DNA from: Lithodes maja
Lineage: Eukaryota > Arthropoda > Malacostraca > Decapoda > Lithodidae
Assembly (NCBI GenBank): GCA_037953745.1
Contig: JBAKBP010004275.1
Coordinates: forward strand, 1 to 64,000
Direction: 5' to 3'
DNA: 64,000 nucleotides
Shown: in pieces, positions 44,557 to 55,746 of the stretch
Layout of the letters: each line of letters begins with the position of its first letter
How positions within the stretch are numbered: position 1 is the first letter of the stretch
Notes under the pieces: model-generated
Told to the model about the DNA's origin: nothing
The model's database searches: none
Seen by the model: only the letters and a program-made list of their open reading frames with translations
Translations under genes and position numbers: made by a program

Positions 44557-44728
44557 AATGTATGGTCTACTGTACATAATAATATAAGCCCATCATTGTT
44601 AGGGCGTACGATGTTGTTATTTATATTGTATTCTGGTACCATAAGATGATTGTATTCAGCTTAGGAATTACGTTTTAGGATCCCAAAGTTTACAGTATAC
44701 CCTTTACTCCCACAGATCCTTCCTAAAC

Positions 44729-44945
44729 TTAACCTTTTCATGATACGATGACGCATTTTGTTTCGGTTGTCTGGCTAATATCAGACGATTTCATTCAGAT
44801 TAGGAAGGGCATATGGAAGTCAGAGGGTTAATTGAGATAGTCTTCACCCTTTCAATTCCCACAGAGCCTTCTTAAGCTGTATAAAATCGTCTCCTGATAG
44901 CCAGAATAAACTGTCACCAAGGCGTCATAATCATAAAAGGGTTCA
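44729..44945. mobile_element. TTAA family A MITE, diverged
   Basis: TTAACCTTTTCATGATACGATGACG and GGCGTCATAATCATAAAAGGGTTCA are inverted ends with one changed TTAA. Arms are CAGATTAGGAAGGGC and GAGCCTTCTTAAGCTG. A further family A right half precedes it at 44625-44728. Confidence 0.75.
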
Positions 44946-44997
44946 TTCTTTTCCGGAGGTTCGTTTCATCAGTTCAAGGCTTCAAAATGTATCAGAA

Positions 44998-45355
44998 TTA
45001 AGGGGTAGGGTTTATATGTGTTTATTTATTTATTTATTATTATTGTTGTACTTTCCTCCCTAGACCTCCATAATAATATATAAATTATCCTTAAGATCCC
45101 CATTCTAGATAAATGTGTGCATATTTGGTAGAAAAATGTCGCAGTCGAGTCCTCTAAAATTTCAGTCTCGCTCTTGCTCGCCAAGAATTTTTTTTTACAC
45201 GTAAATGGCACGAAATGTTTTGATATTGATAAATAAATGGGATGAAATGTCTTAAATTGACAAAGTAATGGGACGAACGTGTTAGAATATCAAAACTAAT
45301 GGGGCTAAACAAGAGGAAGATGGGGGTCCCGAAAAAGCAACTACCTCCTCCTTAA
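44998..45355 (+). mobile_element. TTAA family B element
   Basis: The left end is TTAAGGGGTAGGGTTTATATG and the right end CTACCTCCTCCTTAA, bounded by TTAA. GGTAGAAAAATGTCGC and CTTGCTCGCCAAGAA are family B landmarks. A (TTTA)n run lies near the left end. Confidence 0.78.
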
Positions 45356-45477
45356 AATTATTGAGTATTGTAATAAAGTGATCGACCTTTCTATCTATGT
45401 ATTAGAGGGGATTATAGGTATATATAATGTTATGTTATAAGGGACACTTTAATTTACCTTTGAATACCTTTCTTAAA

Positions 45478-45883
45478 CACTTCAGTACGGGTGAAGTTAA
45501 TTATCTTTTACAGTATTCTAGCTATCATCATATATAAATAGACGATTTTACTGTTTAGGAAGAATATTTGATACACAACGATCGAATTTATGGCGATATA
45601 ATACACCTCTCTGATTAATAAACGTCCTTCCTAAGCTGAATATAATGGACTAATAATAGCCACAATATAAGGAATAATCTAATTAATTAATTTCACTCCC
45701 AACACCAAACACCTCCCAATGAATAATGGCGATATGATACCCGTACTTAAATGGTTCAAGGAGGTTTATTTCCGGATCCTCTTCTCCCTCATGCTTAGCC
45801 CCAATTAGTTTTTAGATTCTAGGACGTTTCCCATTAGTTTGGCGAAATTAAAACCTTTCACCCAATTTCATTTTCAATTAAAA
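45478..45883. repeat. Decayed family A and B pieces left of the Gypsy element
   Basis: 45478-45665 holds family A-like AAACACTTCAGTACGGGTG, TAGACGATTTTACTG and TCCTTCCTAAGCTGAATA without clear ends. 45755-45880 holds a reversed family B start (CTTCTCCCTCATGCTTAGCC) cut off where the Gypsy LTR starts. Confidence 0.55.
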
Positions 45884-47428
45884 TGCCCCAGAACGAGAAG
45901 CCCACCACTGAAGCCACGAGCGAACACCACACAGAAACACCCGAAAGAAAGGCCCACAGAACGAAAGGACCAGGTGACCGAGCCAACCAGTTAAGACAGG
46001 CCGAAGCCCGCAGGGCTAAGCAGCTCCAAACCACACCTGCCTACCCCTTCTAAACACTGACCTTTCCCCCACCTCGCGTATACACTACCCCTCGTGTCCT
46101 ACACCTCTACCTACATGATGATGAACATAAATACACCTTAAGTTAATACACCCATGCCCTGGCCCTAAGTTAGGATATCAATATCAACATACCCTAAAAT
46201 ACCTTGTCTTGCCAGACTAAGTTTCTGAAGACCAATCGCCCCATAAATCTATGTATGTTCTTCCATCCGAGAAGTAATATGTTAACCCCTGTCTTGCCAG
46301 ACTAAGTTTCTGAAGACCAACCGCCCCCATAAATCTATGTATGTTCTTCCCAGGTTAAAACACCCATGCCCTGTCCCTAGGTTGAGCCAATGCCAACCAG
46401 TTCAGACAGGCCTAAATCTATGTATGTTTTTTCCCATCCAAGAAGTAATATGTTAACCCCCTGTCTTGCCAGACTCAGATTCTGAAGACCAACCGCCCCC
46501 ATAAATCTATATATGTTCTTCCATCCGAGAAGTAGTATGTTAAAACCCCATGTCCTAATTGATAAGAAACTATGATACCCACGGGTACACCAGTGTATAT
46601 AGAACCATTGTTCCTGTAAGACCTAGACAGAAATGACTGAAGATGTTGGCCACCATGCAGTAACTTTAATTCTTACCCCGACCAGAGATTGTATATACAA
46701 CCCTCTTTTACCATTGTCTCGACGCATTTTCACCACGAAACAATACCGAAGCTACCCCTACAAACTGCCGTTTTCTTTGGTGTATATGTCATAGAAAACG
46801 CAGTTACCAGGAACAACTAGATCAGCAAGAAGTAGTGTCAGATTAACAGTCTCCATAACCATCGTCTTGACGAGTAATAATACACCATGTTTTCCCCTAC
46901 TTTCATCCACAGTCAAGCACACACCTACAGTTAACCTCCTCTTCCCCACAGCCCACATGATTCTATCCTTTCCAGACTCATATACCACCCCATATTGCTC
47001 ATCTCCCGGTAGCGTTTGGCTAACATACTTTCCCTGTCATTAACCCCCAAGCTCCGATACCAACTGTAGTCTAATGCCACCCCTACGCCCAGAGACCTTA
47101 GGGTCAAACTTCCACGTAGCCCCCCTTAACCCTCTCCCTCTCGTTAACCCCCACGCTCCTCGACTCCTTTCCGACCTAGCCTCTCCACCATACCTCCTGA
47201 ATATCCTTGATTTTTCCGTTGCTAACATTCTCAAACCTTTTATATATATATACTCCTATCCAGCCTACCTTCCCTTAGTAGGACGGAACAACATTAGAAC
47301 TTTACTAACCCTTTGCATGCAATCTATTCCTTCACAACCCATTCACATCCCTGTGCCAAATGATCGTCAGTGCGAGGCTAGCCGCCTCACCAGTGACTAA
47401 CTTCTATTGCCATACTTCCAGATAAAGG
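45884..47428 (+). mobile_element. 5' LTR of a Ty3/Gypsy element
   Basis: It begins TGCCCCAGAACGAGAAGCCC and ends before the primer site at 47429. The first ~250 bp are repeated at the other end of the element (50732-50981), and the whole is matched in reverse at 32892-38044. Length is about 1.55 kb. An internal block (TTGCCAGACTAAGTTTCTGA...AAATCTATGTATGTTCTTCC) occurs three times between 46205 and 46540, a likely promoter-region duplication. The LTR-encoded codons at its start are read as the end of ORF 49717-50907 in the 3' copy. Confidence 0.8.
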
Positions 47429-47446
47429 TGGCAGAGTTAGCAACCC
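47429..47446 (+). promoter_or_regulatory. Primer-binding site
   Basis: TGGCAGAGTTAGCAACCC follows the LTR directly; TGG pairs with the CCA end of a tRNA. The tRNA species cannot be told by eye. Confidence 0.6.
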
Positions 47447-47471
47447 AGTCTCCACCACATCCAGCAAACCA

Positions 47472-47650
47472 TGCAATTAACAACCCAACCGATTAAACCA
47501 GCTAGTCCAGGCAAACTTCACACCAATGCAGACGCCCTGTCACGTTTGCCAGTACCAAAAGACCCCCCCACCAACCTAGCCGCCTTACAAAACACTGAGC
47601 TTTTATCTACCCCCATCCACCAACATAATTCCCCCCAGCCCCCTCACTAA
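47472..47650 (+). pseudogene. gag-pol start fused to RNase H end
   Basis: MQLTTQPIKPA is shared with the minus copy; directly after it comes KLHTNADALSRLPVPK, the conserved end of Ty3/Gypsy RNase H (N-x-x-A-D-x-L-S-R). A deletion has removed everything between. The frame reaches a stop at about 47650. Confidence 0.75.
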
Positions 47651-47657
47651 TTCAATC

Positions 47658-49754
47658 TTGGGAAACAAGAATCCGACCACCCTGGATACCGTTAAATGTC
47701 TTCAGGAAACTGACTCGCTGGGGAGATCAACTTGCCACAGACTCCGGTCACATAGTCTTAGACCCCACCATTGCCCACGACTACATGATTGCCATCCACG
47801 AGGGAAACGGCATACACCTTGGACAAAAGAAGATGTTAAAAATCTTCGCAGATCAATACTGGCCCCCAACCCCTCCAAAATTGCACAACGAGTGACAGAA
47901 TCCTGCAAACCTTGTTTATTGGGGAAGGATAGATCACGCACCCCAGGCCCAGCTGGTACCATTTCTGCCAACAAACCGTTCCAAGTCCTATCCCTCGACA
48001 TCATGGGCCCGTTTCCTTCTTACGCTGGCAACCGCTATATCGTCACATTTGTTGACGTATATTCAAATTTTTTAATAGCCTGCCCAGTTAAAGACCACAC
48101 AGCCACCACAGTCGCCACACTGCTTGCCACAGACGTGTTCCCTATATTCGGCCTTCCCCTTGCTCTTCTATCCGACAATGCCCCCGAATTTAGTGGACAC
48201 GTTTGGCACCAGTTCACCCAACAATGCGGTATTAAGATCAAACACTCATCCCCGTACTGGCCTCAAGGAAATGCTATATGCGAACGCAGCCATCGCACCA
48301 TCAACAACCAGTTACGTACAAAAATGATTGCTCTTAACACCTCAGACTGGCCATCACAAATAAAGATGATACAATGGGGCATGAACACCTGTCCCCGAGA
48401 AGACGGTATTTCCCCTCATGAATGTGTTTACGGCGTACCCCCCCTGTTACTACCATTCCACCATCACGCTCACCTCCCCTCCAACACCTCCACAATTAAC
48501 CCATTGCAACATCTGCAAAACACCCTCCATACCGCCCAAACCTGTCAAGACACCAAAACTGATAATCCCGATGATAAAAACCCTTTCGCCATCCACGACA
48601 CCGTAATGGTAGCCAACCTCCCTGTCACCAACAAATTAGGCCCTCGCTATGTCGGGCCCTACACCATCATACAAGTCCCAAATGCCGATCAAGTCACCAT
48701 CGATTATCACGGCGTGACCCGCACGTTCCGAACTAGATTCGTCCGAGCGTTTAAACCTCTAAAACCACAAGACATTACCCCACCCCACACGTCCGACCCT
48801 GAATTAAACACCCCTACTAACCCTTCCACTCAGGCTATGAATATTCCCATACAAACCCCTAAGGGCCTAAACCCTCCAGCACCGAACCAACCAATAATTC
48901 CTCAACATATCCCCCAAACTAACCTCCACAAACCCCAAGCCCCCACTATCACACCTTCCTCCACCATGACACCTTCCTTCACTTCTGATAGTCAAGTACC
49001 TCCCCAACTTATCCAAGTACGAAAACCTCCACCCACAACCCCGACCACAACGGAAACCCTCCCGTCTAGCCCTGACATACCTCCACCAGGCACCACAGTG
49101 AGAAAACCACCACCCCCACCCAAAACCAAGTACACACCCAACCGCACCACACAATCTACCTCAGTAACCTCACGCTACAACTTACGCCCACGACTAAAAT
49201 CTTTTAAAACCTCCACAAAACACACCCTGCTAACCCAGTTCCGTAGGCCTGCCAGACCACTATCCTCCTCCTCCTCTTCTTCTTCGTCGAATTCTCCTCC
49301 ACAAAGGGAAAGAAGACAAATAATCACAAGTAAACACCATAACCCCTCTAACTATATTCCAAAAATAACACCCCCCACCCTCCCACGAAAACACATACCT
49401 TCCTCTTCAACCTCATCCCCTCTCAACCCCCACCTCATCACCCCGAATGACCTGCTAGATCTACTCCCCCACCAAACTCCCATAAAACCACCTATTTCCA
49501 CCACCAGCAAATCACCGACCCCACCAAAGAACAGACCCAACACATGTTCCTACCCCCAACCCTCCAAATTAAATCTCCACTCCCTACCCCCCCATCTAGC
49601 CCCCCCCCCCCACATCCACCCCTTTCCCCTCCACTATCCCTGCGACCCCACCCACACATCAACCAACCTCCTCATCTCATCAAACCCCCAACCAACCAAC
49701 CCTCAAAAAGTACACTATGCCAACGACCAACCCCTCCTCTCACACCACGTCTAA
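47658..49754 (+). pseudogene. Ty3/Gypsy integrase with proline-rich tail
   Basis: The DDE catalytic core is intact: LSLDIMGPFPS (D), ALLSDNAPEFSG (D) and NAICERSHRTINNQ (E), followed by a GPRYVGPYTIIQV segment, the GPY/F module. Integrase joins the cDNA to chromosomal DNA. The zinc finger is broken: the histidine part (IHEGNGIHLGQ) is in another frame before about 47876, while the SCKPC cysteine part is in this frame, so a frameshift lies in the C-rich stretch near 47870. Codons before that are spurious. From about residue 360 to the end it is very rich in Pro, Thr and Ser with no recognisable domain; such a tail is unusual after a Gypsy integrase. Confidence 0.82.
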
Positions 49755-50907
49755 CACACAACTAACTCCTCACCAAAGCCCTTCCAAACTGACGGACCCG
49801 ACCTCCACACCCCCACTTGAATCCCCCCACAAAGTCGCCCCTGAGATAAACCCCATACATACCCCCTCCAAATCCTCTCCCATTCCGCCTACCACCCTCA
49901 CTCGACAAAAACCTCCACACGCATCTACCTCTCAAATAACCCCTTACCTCACCCCCACTAAATGCCCTCCACCTGTAAAGCGTTCTTCCCCTCAATATAA
50001 AACATCGTCGAGCGACTCAAGTCCCACTACAAACATCTACCTTCCCACCAGGACCTCCAAAGGTAGAATAATCAACAGACCCATCAGATTTGAAGACAGT
50101 TATACAAAAACAACACCCCGTTCTTACACTAAAGACCCAAGCCACACAACACACACACCCCCTCTTTCTCACACACCTCCCTCACACACCTTACCTAAAC
50201 CGATATTGCACATTGCCTCCATATATTTTCCCAGCCTGCATCACCACCCAAGAAAACCCCCAAAACCCCAGACTCATATCCCCCCTTCACCCCCAGCTCC
50301 GTTTTCACGCGTTAATCCCTCCCCTTCAGTTAGTAACCCATTCACCACACTGAAGAGGCCTCCTGTCAGTCCCACACACCTCACTCGATACATGACCTCC
50401 ACCATGAACAAATCCACACCCTTCGTCGTCCCCGTCTCTACCCCCACGGGGGAACACTACACACCATTCATACGAAAGGTTAAAGTAAAAACGTCCACAG
50501 GACGCTTAGCCCGTCTACAGCGCCCACATCAAGCCCGGGCAACCGCCCTCCACATCACCGAGGACACATTCCTACAGGTCTACATAGACCTGCAAAAGAA
50601 ACCTGACCCTCGCTCTCTTGCTTGGTGGGACCTTCTCAATGCACTCAAAATGACCCACCTTGACTATGCTTCTTTTTACTTCACCCTTGAGGCTCGGGGA
50701 CGAGCCTACAATGAAGGAGAGAGAAGTAAAATGCCCCAGAACGAGAAGCCCACCACGGAAGCCACGAGCGAACACCACACAGAAACACCCGAAAGAAAGG
50801 CCCACAGAACGAAAGGACCAGGTGACCGAGCCAACCGGTTAAGACAGGCCGAAGCCCGCAGGGCTAAGCAGCTCCAACCACACCTGCCTACCCCTTCGAA
50901 ACACTGA
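49717..50907 (+). CDS. Unassigned Pro/Thr-rich ORF after integrase
   Basis: A 396-codon frame overlaps the integrase frame by 38 bp. Residues 1-230 are Pro/Thr/Ser-rich. From about 235 the composition changes to a compact, conserved-looking part (STGRLARLQRPHQARATALH, EDTFLQVYIDL, LAWWDLLNAL, YASFYFTLEARGRAYNEGER). The last ~55 codons are in the 3' LTR, highly charged and ending PTPSKH. There is no signal peptide or membrane segment, so it is not an envelope gene of the usual kind. It could be a shifted continuation of the integrase tail, an accessory protein, or a relocated gag. I do not recognise the domain. Confidence 0.5.
   Translation: MPTTNPSSHTTSNTQLTPHQSPSKLTDPTSTPPLESPHKVAPEINPIHTPSKSSPIPPTTLTRQKPPHASTSQITPYLTPTKCPPPVKRSSPQYKTSSSDSSPTTNIYLPTRTSKGRIINRPIRFEDSYTKTTPRSYTKDPSHTTHTPPLSHTPPSHTLPKPILHIASIYFPSLHHHPRKPPKPQTHIPPSPPAPFSRVNPSPSVSNPFTTLKRPPVSPTHLTRYMTSTMNKSTPFVVPVSTPTGEHYTPFIRKVKVKTSTGRLARLQRPHQARATALHITEDTFLQVYIDLQKKPDPRSLAWWDLLNALKMTHLDYASFYFTLEARGRAYNEGERSKMPQNEKPTTEATSEHHTETPERKAHRTKGPGDRANRLRQAEARRAKQLQPHLPTPSKH
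50712..50731 (+). promoter_or_regulatory. Polypurine tract
   Basis: GAAGGAGAGAGAAGTAAAA lies immediately before the TGCCCC start of the 3' LTR, the expected place for plus-strand priming. Confidence 0.7.
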
Positions 50908-50981
50908 CCTTTCCCCCACCTCGCGTATACACTACCCCTCGTGTCCTACACCTCTACCTACATGATGATGAACATAAATAC
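50732..50981 (+). mobile_element. 3' LTR of the Gypsy element, truncated
   Basis: It matches 45884-46134 almost base for base, then stops at the TGTGACG start of the next element. The small number of differences suggests a fairly recent insertion. Confidence 0.8.
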
Positions 50982-51661
50982 TGTGACGCTCACCGCTTCC
51001 CCCAGAACCGCATGGCTTACTCGCTAGGACTCGCCAGGGCAGAGAATGTAGCTACAGTCTACCTATCATTGTGTACTTTCCTTCTCGAGAAAGCTTGTGT
51101 TGCAGACAGTTCAGAACTGTTCTTTGTTTTCGTCTGTCACAATCCTTTCTATTTTATTTAGTCAATTGAAAGTATTGTGTTAAGTAATTGAATGATGGGA
51201 AGGCGAGCGGGAGAGAGAGAGAGAGAGAGAGAGACCAGGTGATGTGACTTGGTGGTGAGTGTGGCACGTGGCCGGCCCCCTTACATAGGCCTCGCGGGAT
51301 TCGTTGCCTCCTGCCTAACACGGCCTACTAGGCGTCTGCTTACTGGGCGACTGTCGCGAGCCCTCGTGCCATTCCTGCGAACTGGGACTCCACCCATGCG
51401 GTCCCTGGAAATATCCTGGTCAGATCCGTCCCAGACAGCATACTCTAAGCATCTCCCTTGAACTGTTCCACACTCTTGTCTTAGAATCTTTCTCTCCTGC
51501 TGCCTCTATCATTTCCACTACTTCCTCACCTTTTATTAATATCAATCCCCCTCTGGTTCCCTGCATCCACACCTTGAATTGGTGGCCAGACTGTATGATA
51601 TGCTGGATCTCACATTTCTTATGTACTAGGCTAAGGTTGTTGTTGTTGTTGTTGTTGTTCC

Positions 51662-53945
51662 CTAAGCTGCCTGGCCGAACAGCCCCGAGTCCCTGAGGAA
51701 GGCCACGGCCACGATCGGGCTTTCCCACAGAGCTCTCATTGAGTGAAGGTTGTGTTGTTGGCGTAAGTGGTTGTGTGAAATGCAGTCTTCTATGATGTGT
51801 TCAACGGTATGGGGTGCTGTGCTACATCCCGGGCAGGCGTCGACAACGGAGTCATCCAGTCTCTTCTGATAGCTCAGGAGAGCTGGATGGTGTCCGCATC
51901 TCAGCCTGGCCAGGTGGACTCTGTCCTCGCGAGGGAGGGAGGATTCGGAAGGATGGATTTCGGGAGGTCGCGCATGCAGCTGCGTGTTGTCTGTGAGTGA
52001 GTGGATGGATTGGCGAGAGATATGAGTATGGATGTGCTTCTGGAAGCTGGTTCGGGGTGGGCAGGGAGGGAGAGAGGACAATAATTGTGTGTGATACCGT
52101 GTGCTGGGTGTTGTTTTGATATTTCCTGGTGTCTGTGGGTGCGCTGCCATGTAGTTTAGTGGGTGGTCTTGGTTCGTGGAGGCTGCTGCCAGGAATTGAG
52201 TGCCTCTCATGTCCAGATGGTCCCTGACTTTGAGGACTTTGGCTTCCCGATGTAGATGATCTGTGGGTGCAGCAGCTGTGCAGCCCGTAATGATCTTCAG
52301 GGCCCTGCTCTGAACCGTCTGCAAGGTCTTATGATGTGTTTCAGCTAGGTTAGAAGCCCAGGCTGGGCTTGCATATTCCATTACTGATCTTATGTATTGT
52401 TTATATACTGTGGTGGTAGTTTCTTTGTTGTGTCCAAATTTTGTGTGAGCAAGTGACCTGAGGGCGTTAAGTCTGGGTGTCAGTTTCTTTTTAATGTTTG
52501 TGGTGTGCTGTTTGAATGTCATATGAGTATCATATGTTACTCCTAGGATTTTGGGTGTGTGTGTATGTGTTAGGGGTGTGTTGTTTATGGTGAGTTGAGA
52601 GATGTATTCGTGTTCACCTGTCCAGCTTGTGAGCAGAGTTGCGGTGGATTTGGCTGGGGCTAGATTAAGTCTGTTTGTAGTGCACCAGCCATGTAGTGTG
52701 TTGAGATAGGGTTGAAGGAGATGTGTTGCTCTTCTTGGGTCATGGTGTGTGCATGTGAGTGTTATGTCATCTGCATAGGAGGCTAAGTTTATTTGGGGAG
52801 TATTGGGTGTAGTTATATCGTGCATGTACAGATTGAAGAGTGCGGGCGATAGGACGGATCCTTGTGGGACTCCGTTTGGAAAGTTTCTGATTTTTGATGA
52901 CTGACCGGCAAAAGATACGTGTGCACATCTGCCTGCTAGGAAGTTGGCCAGCCACCTTTTTGTGTTGTTGTGCATGTTTGTGTTGTAGATTTTGTTTGTT
53001 AGGTTGTGGCGGGGGATGGCATCGAAGGCTTTACTAATGTCGAGTGTGGCTAATAGTGATCTGTGTGGTGGTCTAGCTGAGTTGATGCCGTCAAAAGCTC
53101 TTTGTGTAAGGTCTGTGAGAAGAGTGTTTGTGGAGTGCAGTGGTCTAAAGCCATGTTGTGTTGGAGCTAGGGGTAGGTCGGGTGTAATTAGTTGTAATAC
53201 TAGGCGTTCCATGACTTTGGAGGGGGAGCAAAGGAGTGTGATGGGGCGGTGCGAGGAGGGTAGCGTGGGGTCTTTGTTGGGTTTGGGGAATGTGATGATG
53301 ATACCATGCTTCCAAATGTCTGGTATTGTGTTGTGTGAATAGCTGTAGTTTGATATGTTAGTGAGTGTTTGTATGCCTTGTGGTCCCAGGTGTCTGAGGT
53401 GTATGTTGCTTATGTTGTCTAGGCCACAGGCGGGTGAGTGCTTGAGATTGTTGATGATATGCTTTGTCTGGTGATTGGTGAAGGGTGTATAGTCAGGGTC
53501 TGTGGGGAATTGTCTCTTACGTCGGATGACACGTCGGTCGTCTTTGTGAGGTTTTAGGTGGCTGACATGTGAGAAGTGATTGATGAGAGTGTTTGCTTGT
53601 TGTTTACATGAAGGAGTAGAGTCTGTTGTTGTGATTGCAGCATGTGATTGTGTTGTGTTGCTGTTGGAAAGTGTGATGCTGTTTCGTGTTTTGTAGAGTT
53701 TTTTGAGGTTTGTTTTGTGATCAAGTGTTTGTAGGAAGTTATTCCAATTTAGTTTTTGTTGTTCTTGTATTTTGTTGTTAGTTTGGGTGTTGAGTGCTTG
53801 AATTTGTTGTGTGATGTCTTGTGTGTGGGGTGCTGGGGAGTGTTTCAGTGTGTCGCGTTGTCTGATGAGGTTTTGAATTTCTGGTGTGAAGTTGGGGGTT
53901 GTGTCTTTTTCTGTTACCTCTTGGAATGTGTTTCTTGTCAGCGTT
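51662..53945 (-). pseudogene. LINE reverse transcriptase and C-terminal zinc motif
   Basis: A long frame with reverse transcriptase motifs: SPACGLDNISNIHLRHL, SSHRPITLLCSPSKVMERL, QHGFRPLHSTNTLL, ATLDISKAFDAIPRHNL, NGVPQGSVLSPALFNLYMHD and the catalytic SYADDITLT. The end holds LARLRCGHHPALLSYQ and ACPGCSTAPHTVEHIIEDC, the cysteine motif after the RT in Jockey/LOA-like LINEs. No RNase H. Codons 1-20 or so are out of frame: the upstream protein joins near 53915 at an A run. The stop at 51662 is the natural end, next to the tail. Confidence 0.88.
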
Positions 53946-54314
53946 TTGGATAGTTTTATTGAGTATGTGTACAGCATTGTTGATGTTAGTGATGGGTGTA
54001 CTGTTTAGAGTTGTGAAGTGTTGTTCTGTCTCATTTGTAAATGCTTCCCAGTTAGCTCTTTTATAATTGGTGTATGTGTGTTTGTGGCTAGCTGGGGTGA
54101 GTCTGGTTTTGGTGGTGATAATGATCGGGAGGTGGTCAGAGCCTAAGGTTCTGATCACCCTCCAGGATGTTGTGGGGGCGAGTTCTGGGGAGCAAAAGGT
54201 GATGTCTGGAGATGATGGGTTATAGAGGGCTTGGTGAGGAATATGGGTATGTTGATGGATGTCGTTAAGGATGATGAGGTTATCTGTTTGGTTAAGGCTA
54301 AGGTTAAGGTTAAG
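53915..54314 (-). pseudogene. LINE endonuclease, 3' remnant
   Basis: RTLGSDHLPIIITTKTRL carries the SDH active-site end of the EEP endonuclease, followed by a linker (NYKRANWEAF). The preceding endonuclease codons lie in another frame (54155-54314), so a frameshift is near 54160. Everything further upstream was lost on insertion. Confidence 0.78.
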
Positions 54315-54329
54315 ACTAGGCTAAGGTTG

Positions 54330-55493
54330 AAGATAGTCATTGTCTTTTTGGGAGATTGCATTGCTCGGACTCTCTCCATCAATCACTAATGTTTCTACAG
54401 GGTTAAATAATGATAGACTAGGGATCAGGTACCTTGCTGTTGGTGTTTTCACTGTGTGTAGGCTACTTTTGAGCTGCACGACACTACGTATTCTGTGGGT
54501 TACCTGGGTGGATCTTTTGTCTGTGTACCTTGGAGTTTAGACTGTGTAGTGCGTGAGGGCTGCTTGCCTAATCCACCCAACACTGTTCTAACTCTATTTG
54601 CTTTTACTTTTGAGGGTCGCCAGGAGGATACTCGATACTTGTGATCGAGAATCCTCAAGAGAGCACCCCTTCATATTAATGTAATCAGGCCGCACAGACC
54701 CAAGGTCCACACTAGGCTAGGAGCTGCCTTGCTCCACCAGAATTCTGTACCTTTGCACATCCCAGCTAGACTTTATTTACCCGGGTAGACATTAGCTGGA
54801 TTAGATCATATACTCTTTTATGCATACCCATTATTTCTACACAAGCATTTTGAGGTCTAGGTTGCTGTAGAGAGACACAACCAGCATAGACCGGTTTTGT
54901 TAATAGGAGTACTACTTTTTCGTGGCGAGCATTATTACTGTTGCACCGCTTATAATATTCTTGTGTCCAATAACATTATAGGTCCAGCCTTTTTGTGTAT
55001 TTAGCCTACACTGCATTGTCCTGCCTCCTGCTATTTTGTGGTTCCATTTCCGATACGTTCTTCTTAGTAGCATCCGACATTATTCAGAAGATTCCTTGTT
55101 CGGTGCTTGAGGACTTTACAACACTTTCTTTCATAAAGGAGTGACAGATATTATTGATTAAAGTAACGTTAAGTAAACCTTCTTCTTGTTTGCATTAGAT
55201 CACTCTTGTGATTTAATTAAGTTAACTATCTTTTCCTTGTGTACCATAACTAAGCAACCATATGTTATAGGTAATAGGCTGTTTCAGAGAACATCAGCCT
55301 ATAGTAGAAGCACATAGATACTGAGAGTTAAGATACCCCGCTATCGCAGATATAACTCTGGAGGGTATATGTGTTCTTTGTTCGACGGGATTATATATCA
55401 GGGGTTGGATCTAGCATTTCCGTTGTTGCATTTATGCCAGTCTAGTCCAATGTATAAGAGCCTCTGATTTATACGAGACCCGATCGTAAAAAA
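54330..55493 (+). other. Second part of the Gmr1 LTR
   Basis: Sequence between the LINE and the primer site, without ORFs. It is presumed LTR plus possibly leader; no internal repeat or clear TATA box decides this. Confidence 0.5.
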
Positions 55494-55511
55494 TGGCGAC
55501 CTAGCTCAGGA
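55494..55511 (+). promoter_or_regulatory. Primer-binding site of the Gmr1-like element
   Basis: TGGCGACCTAGCTCAGGA, a TGG-starting site 250 bp before the gag start. TGGCGAC is a usual form of primer site in Gypsy elements. Confidence 0.65.
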
Positions 55512-55746
55512 TTTGGTGAACTGACATATAATTGCAGGTTATTGTGCAGATTATTCTCACAGTTTAGGCAGTGAACATTTGTTGATTTTGTGGAATATTT
55601 GTTGAGGACATGCAAGAATTATTTTTTTAGCAAAGTAATATAGCAATTAAGCTGTTTCCGAGAATGTTTTATTGTGAATATTGTGGTATAAGAGTTTGGG
55701 GTACTTCTTTTTTGTGTATCAAAGTGAAAAATCTTCAGTGAGCATC

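Larger units (their letters stand above)
45884..50981 (+). mobile_element. Ty3/Gypsy element, internally deleted
   Basis: Order: 5' LTR, primer site, a short gag-pol start fused to the RNase H end by a deletion, integrase, an extra proline-rich ORF, polypurine tract, truncated 3' LTR. Gag, protease and reverse transcriptase are missing. The 3' LTR is cut after about 250 bp by the start of the Gmr1-like LTR. Confidence 0.8.
51640..54329 (-). mobile_element. Jockey-like LINE in the Gmr1 LTR
   Basis: ACTAGGCTAAGGTTG at 51625-51639 and again at 54315-54329 is a perfect 15-bp target duplication. On the minus strand the LINE ends in (AAC)n at about 51640-51660 and starts inside its endonuclease, so it is 5'-truncated. 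Confidence 0.9.
50982..55493 (+). mobile_element. 5' LTR of a Gmr1-like element, split by a LINE
   Basis: It begins TGTGACGCTCACCGCTTCCC and runs to the primer site at 55494. Without the LINE (51640-54329) it is about 1.8 kb. It contains (GA)n at 51211-51233. No downstream LTR is present in the window, so its boundaries are inferred from the TG start and primer site only. Confidence 0.6.

Noticed and set aside
49544..49765. 73-codon Pro-rich ORF, and antisense Gly/Arg-rich ORFs at 48867-49995
   Set aside because: Shadows of the C-rich coding strand; composition follows from the base bias.
55681..55746. Gag start at 55681
   Set aside because: The 22 codons before 55747 look like leader sequence and the MSYSGSVQDED start opens the acidic Gag N-terminus; not certain.
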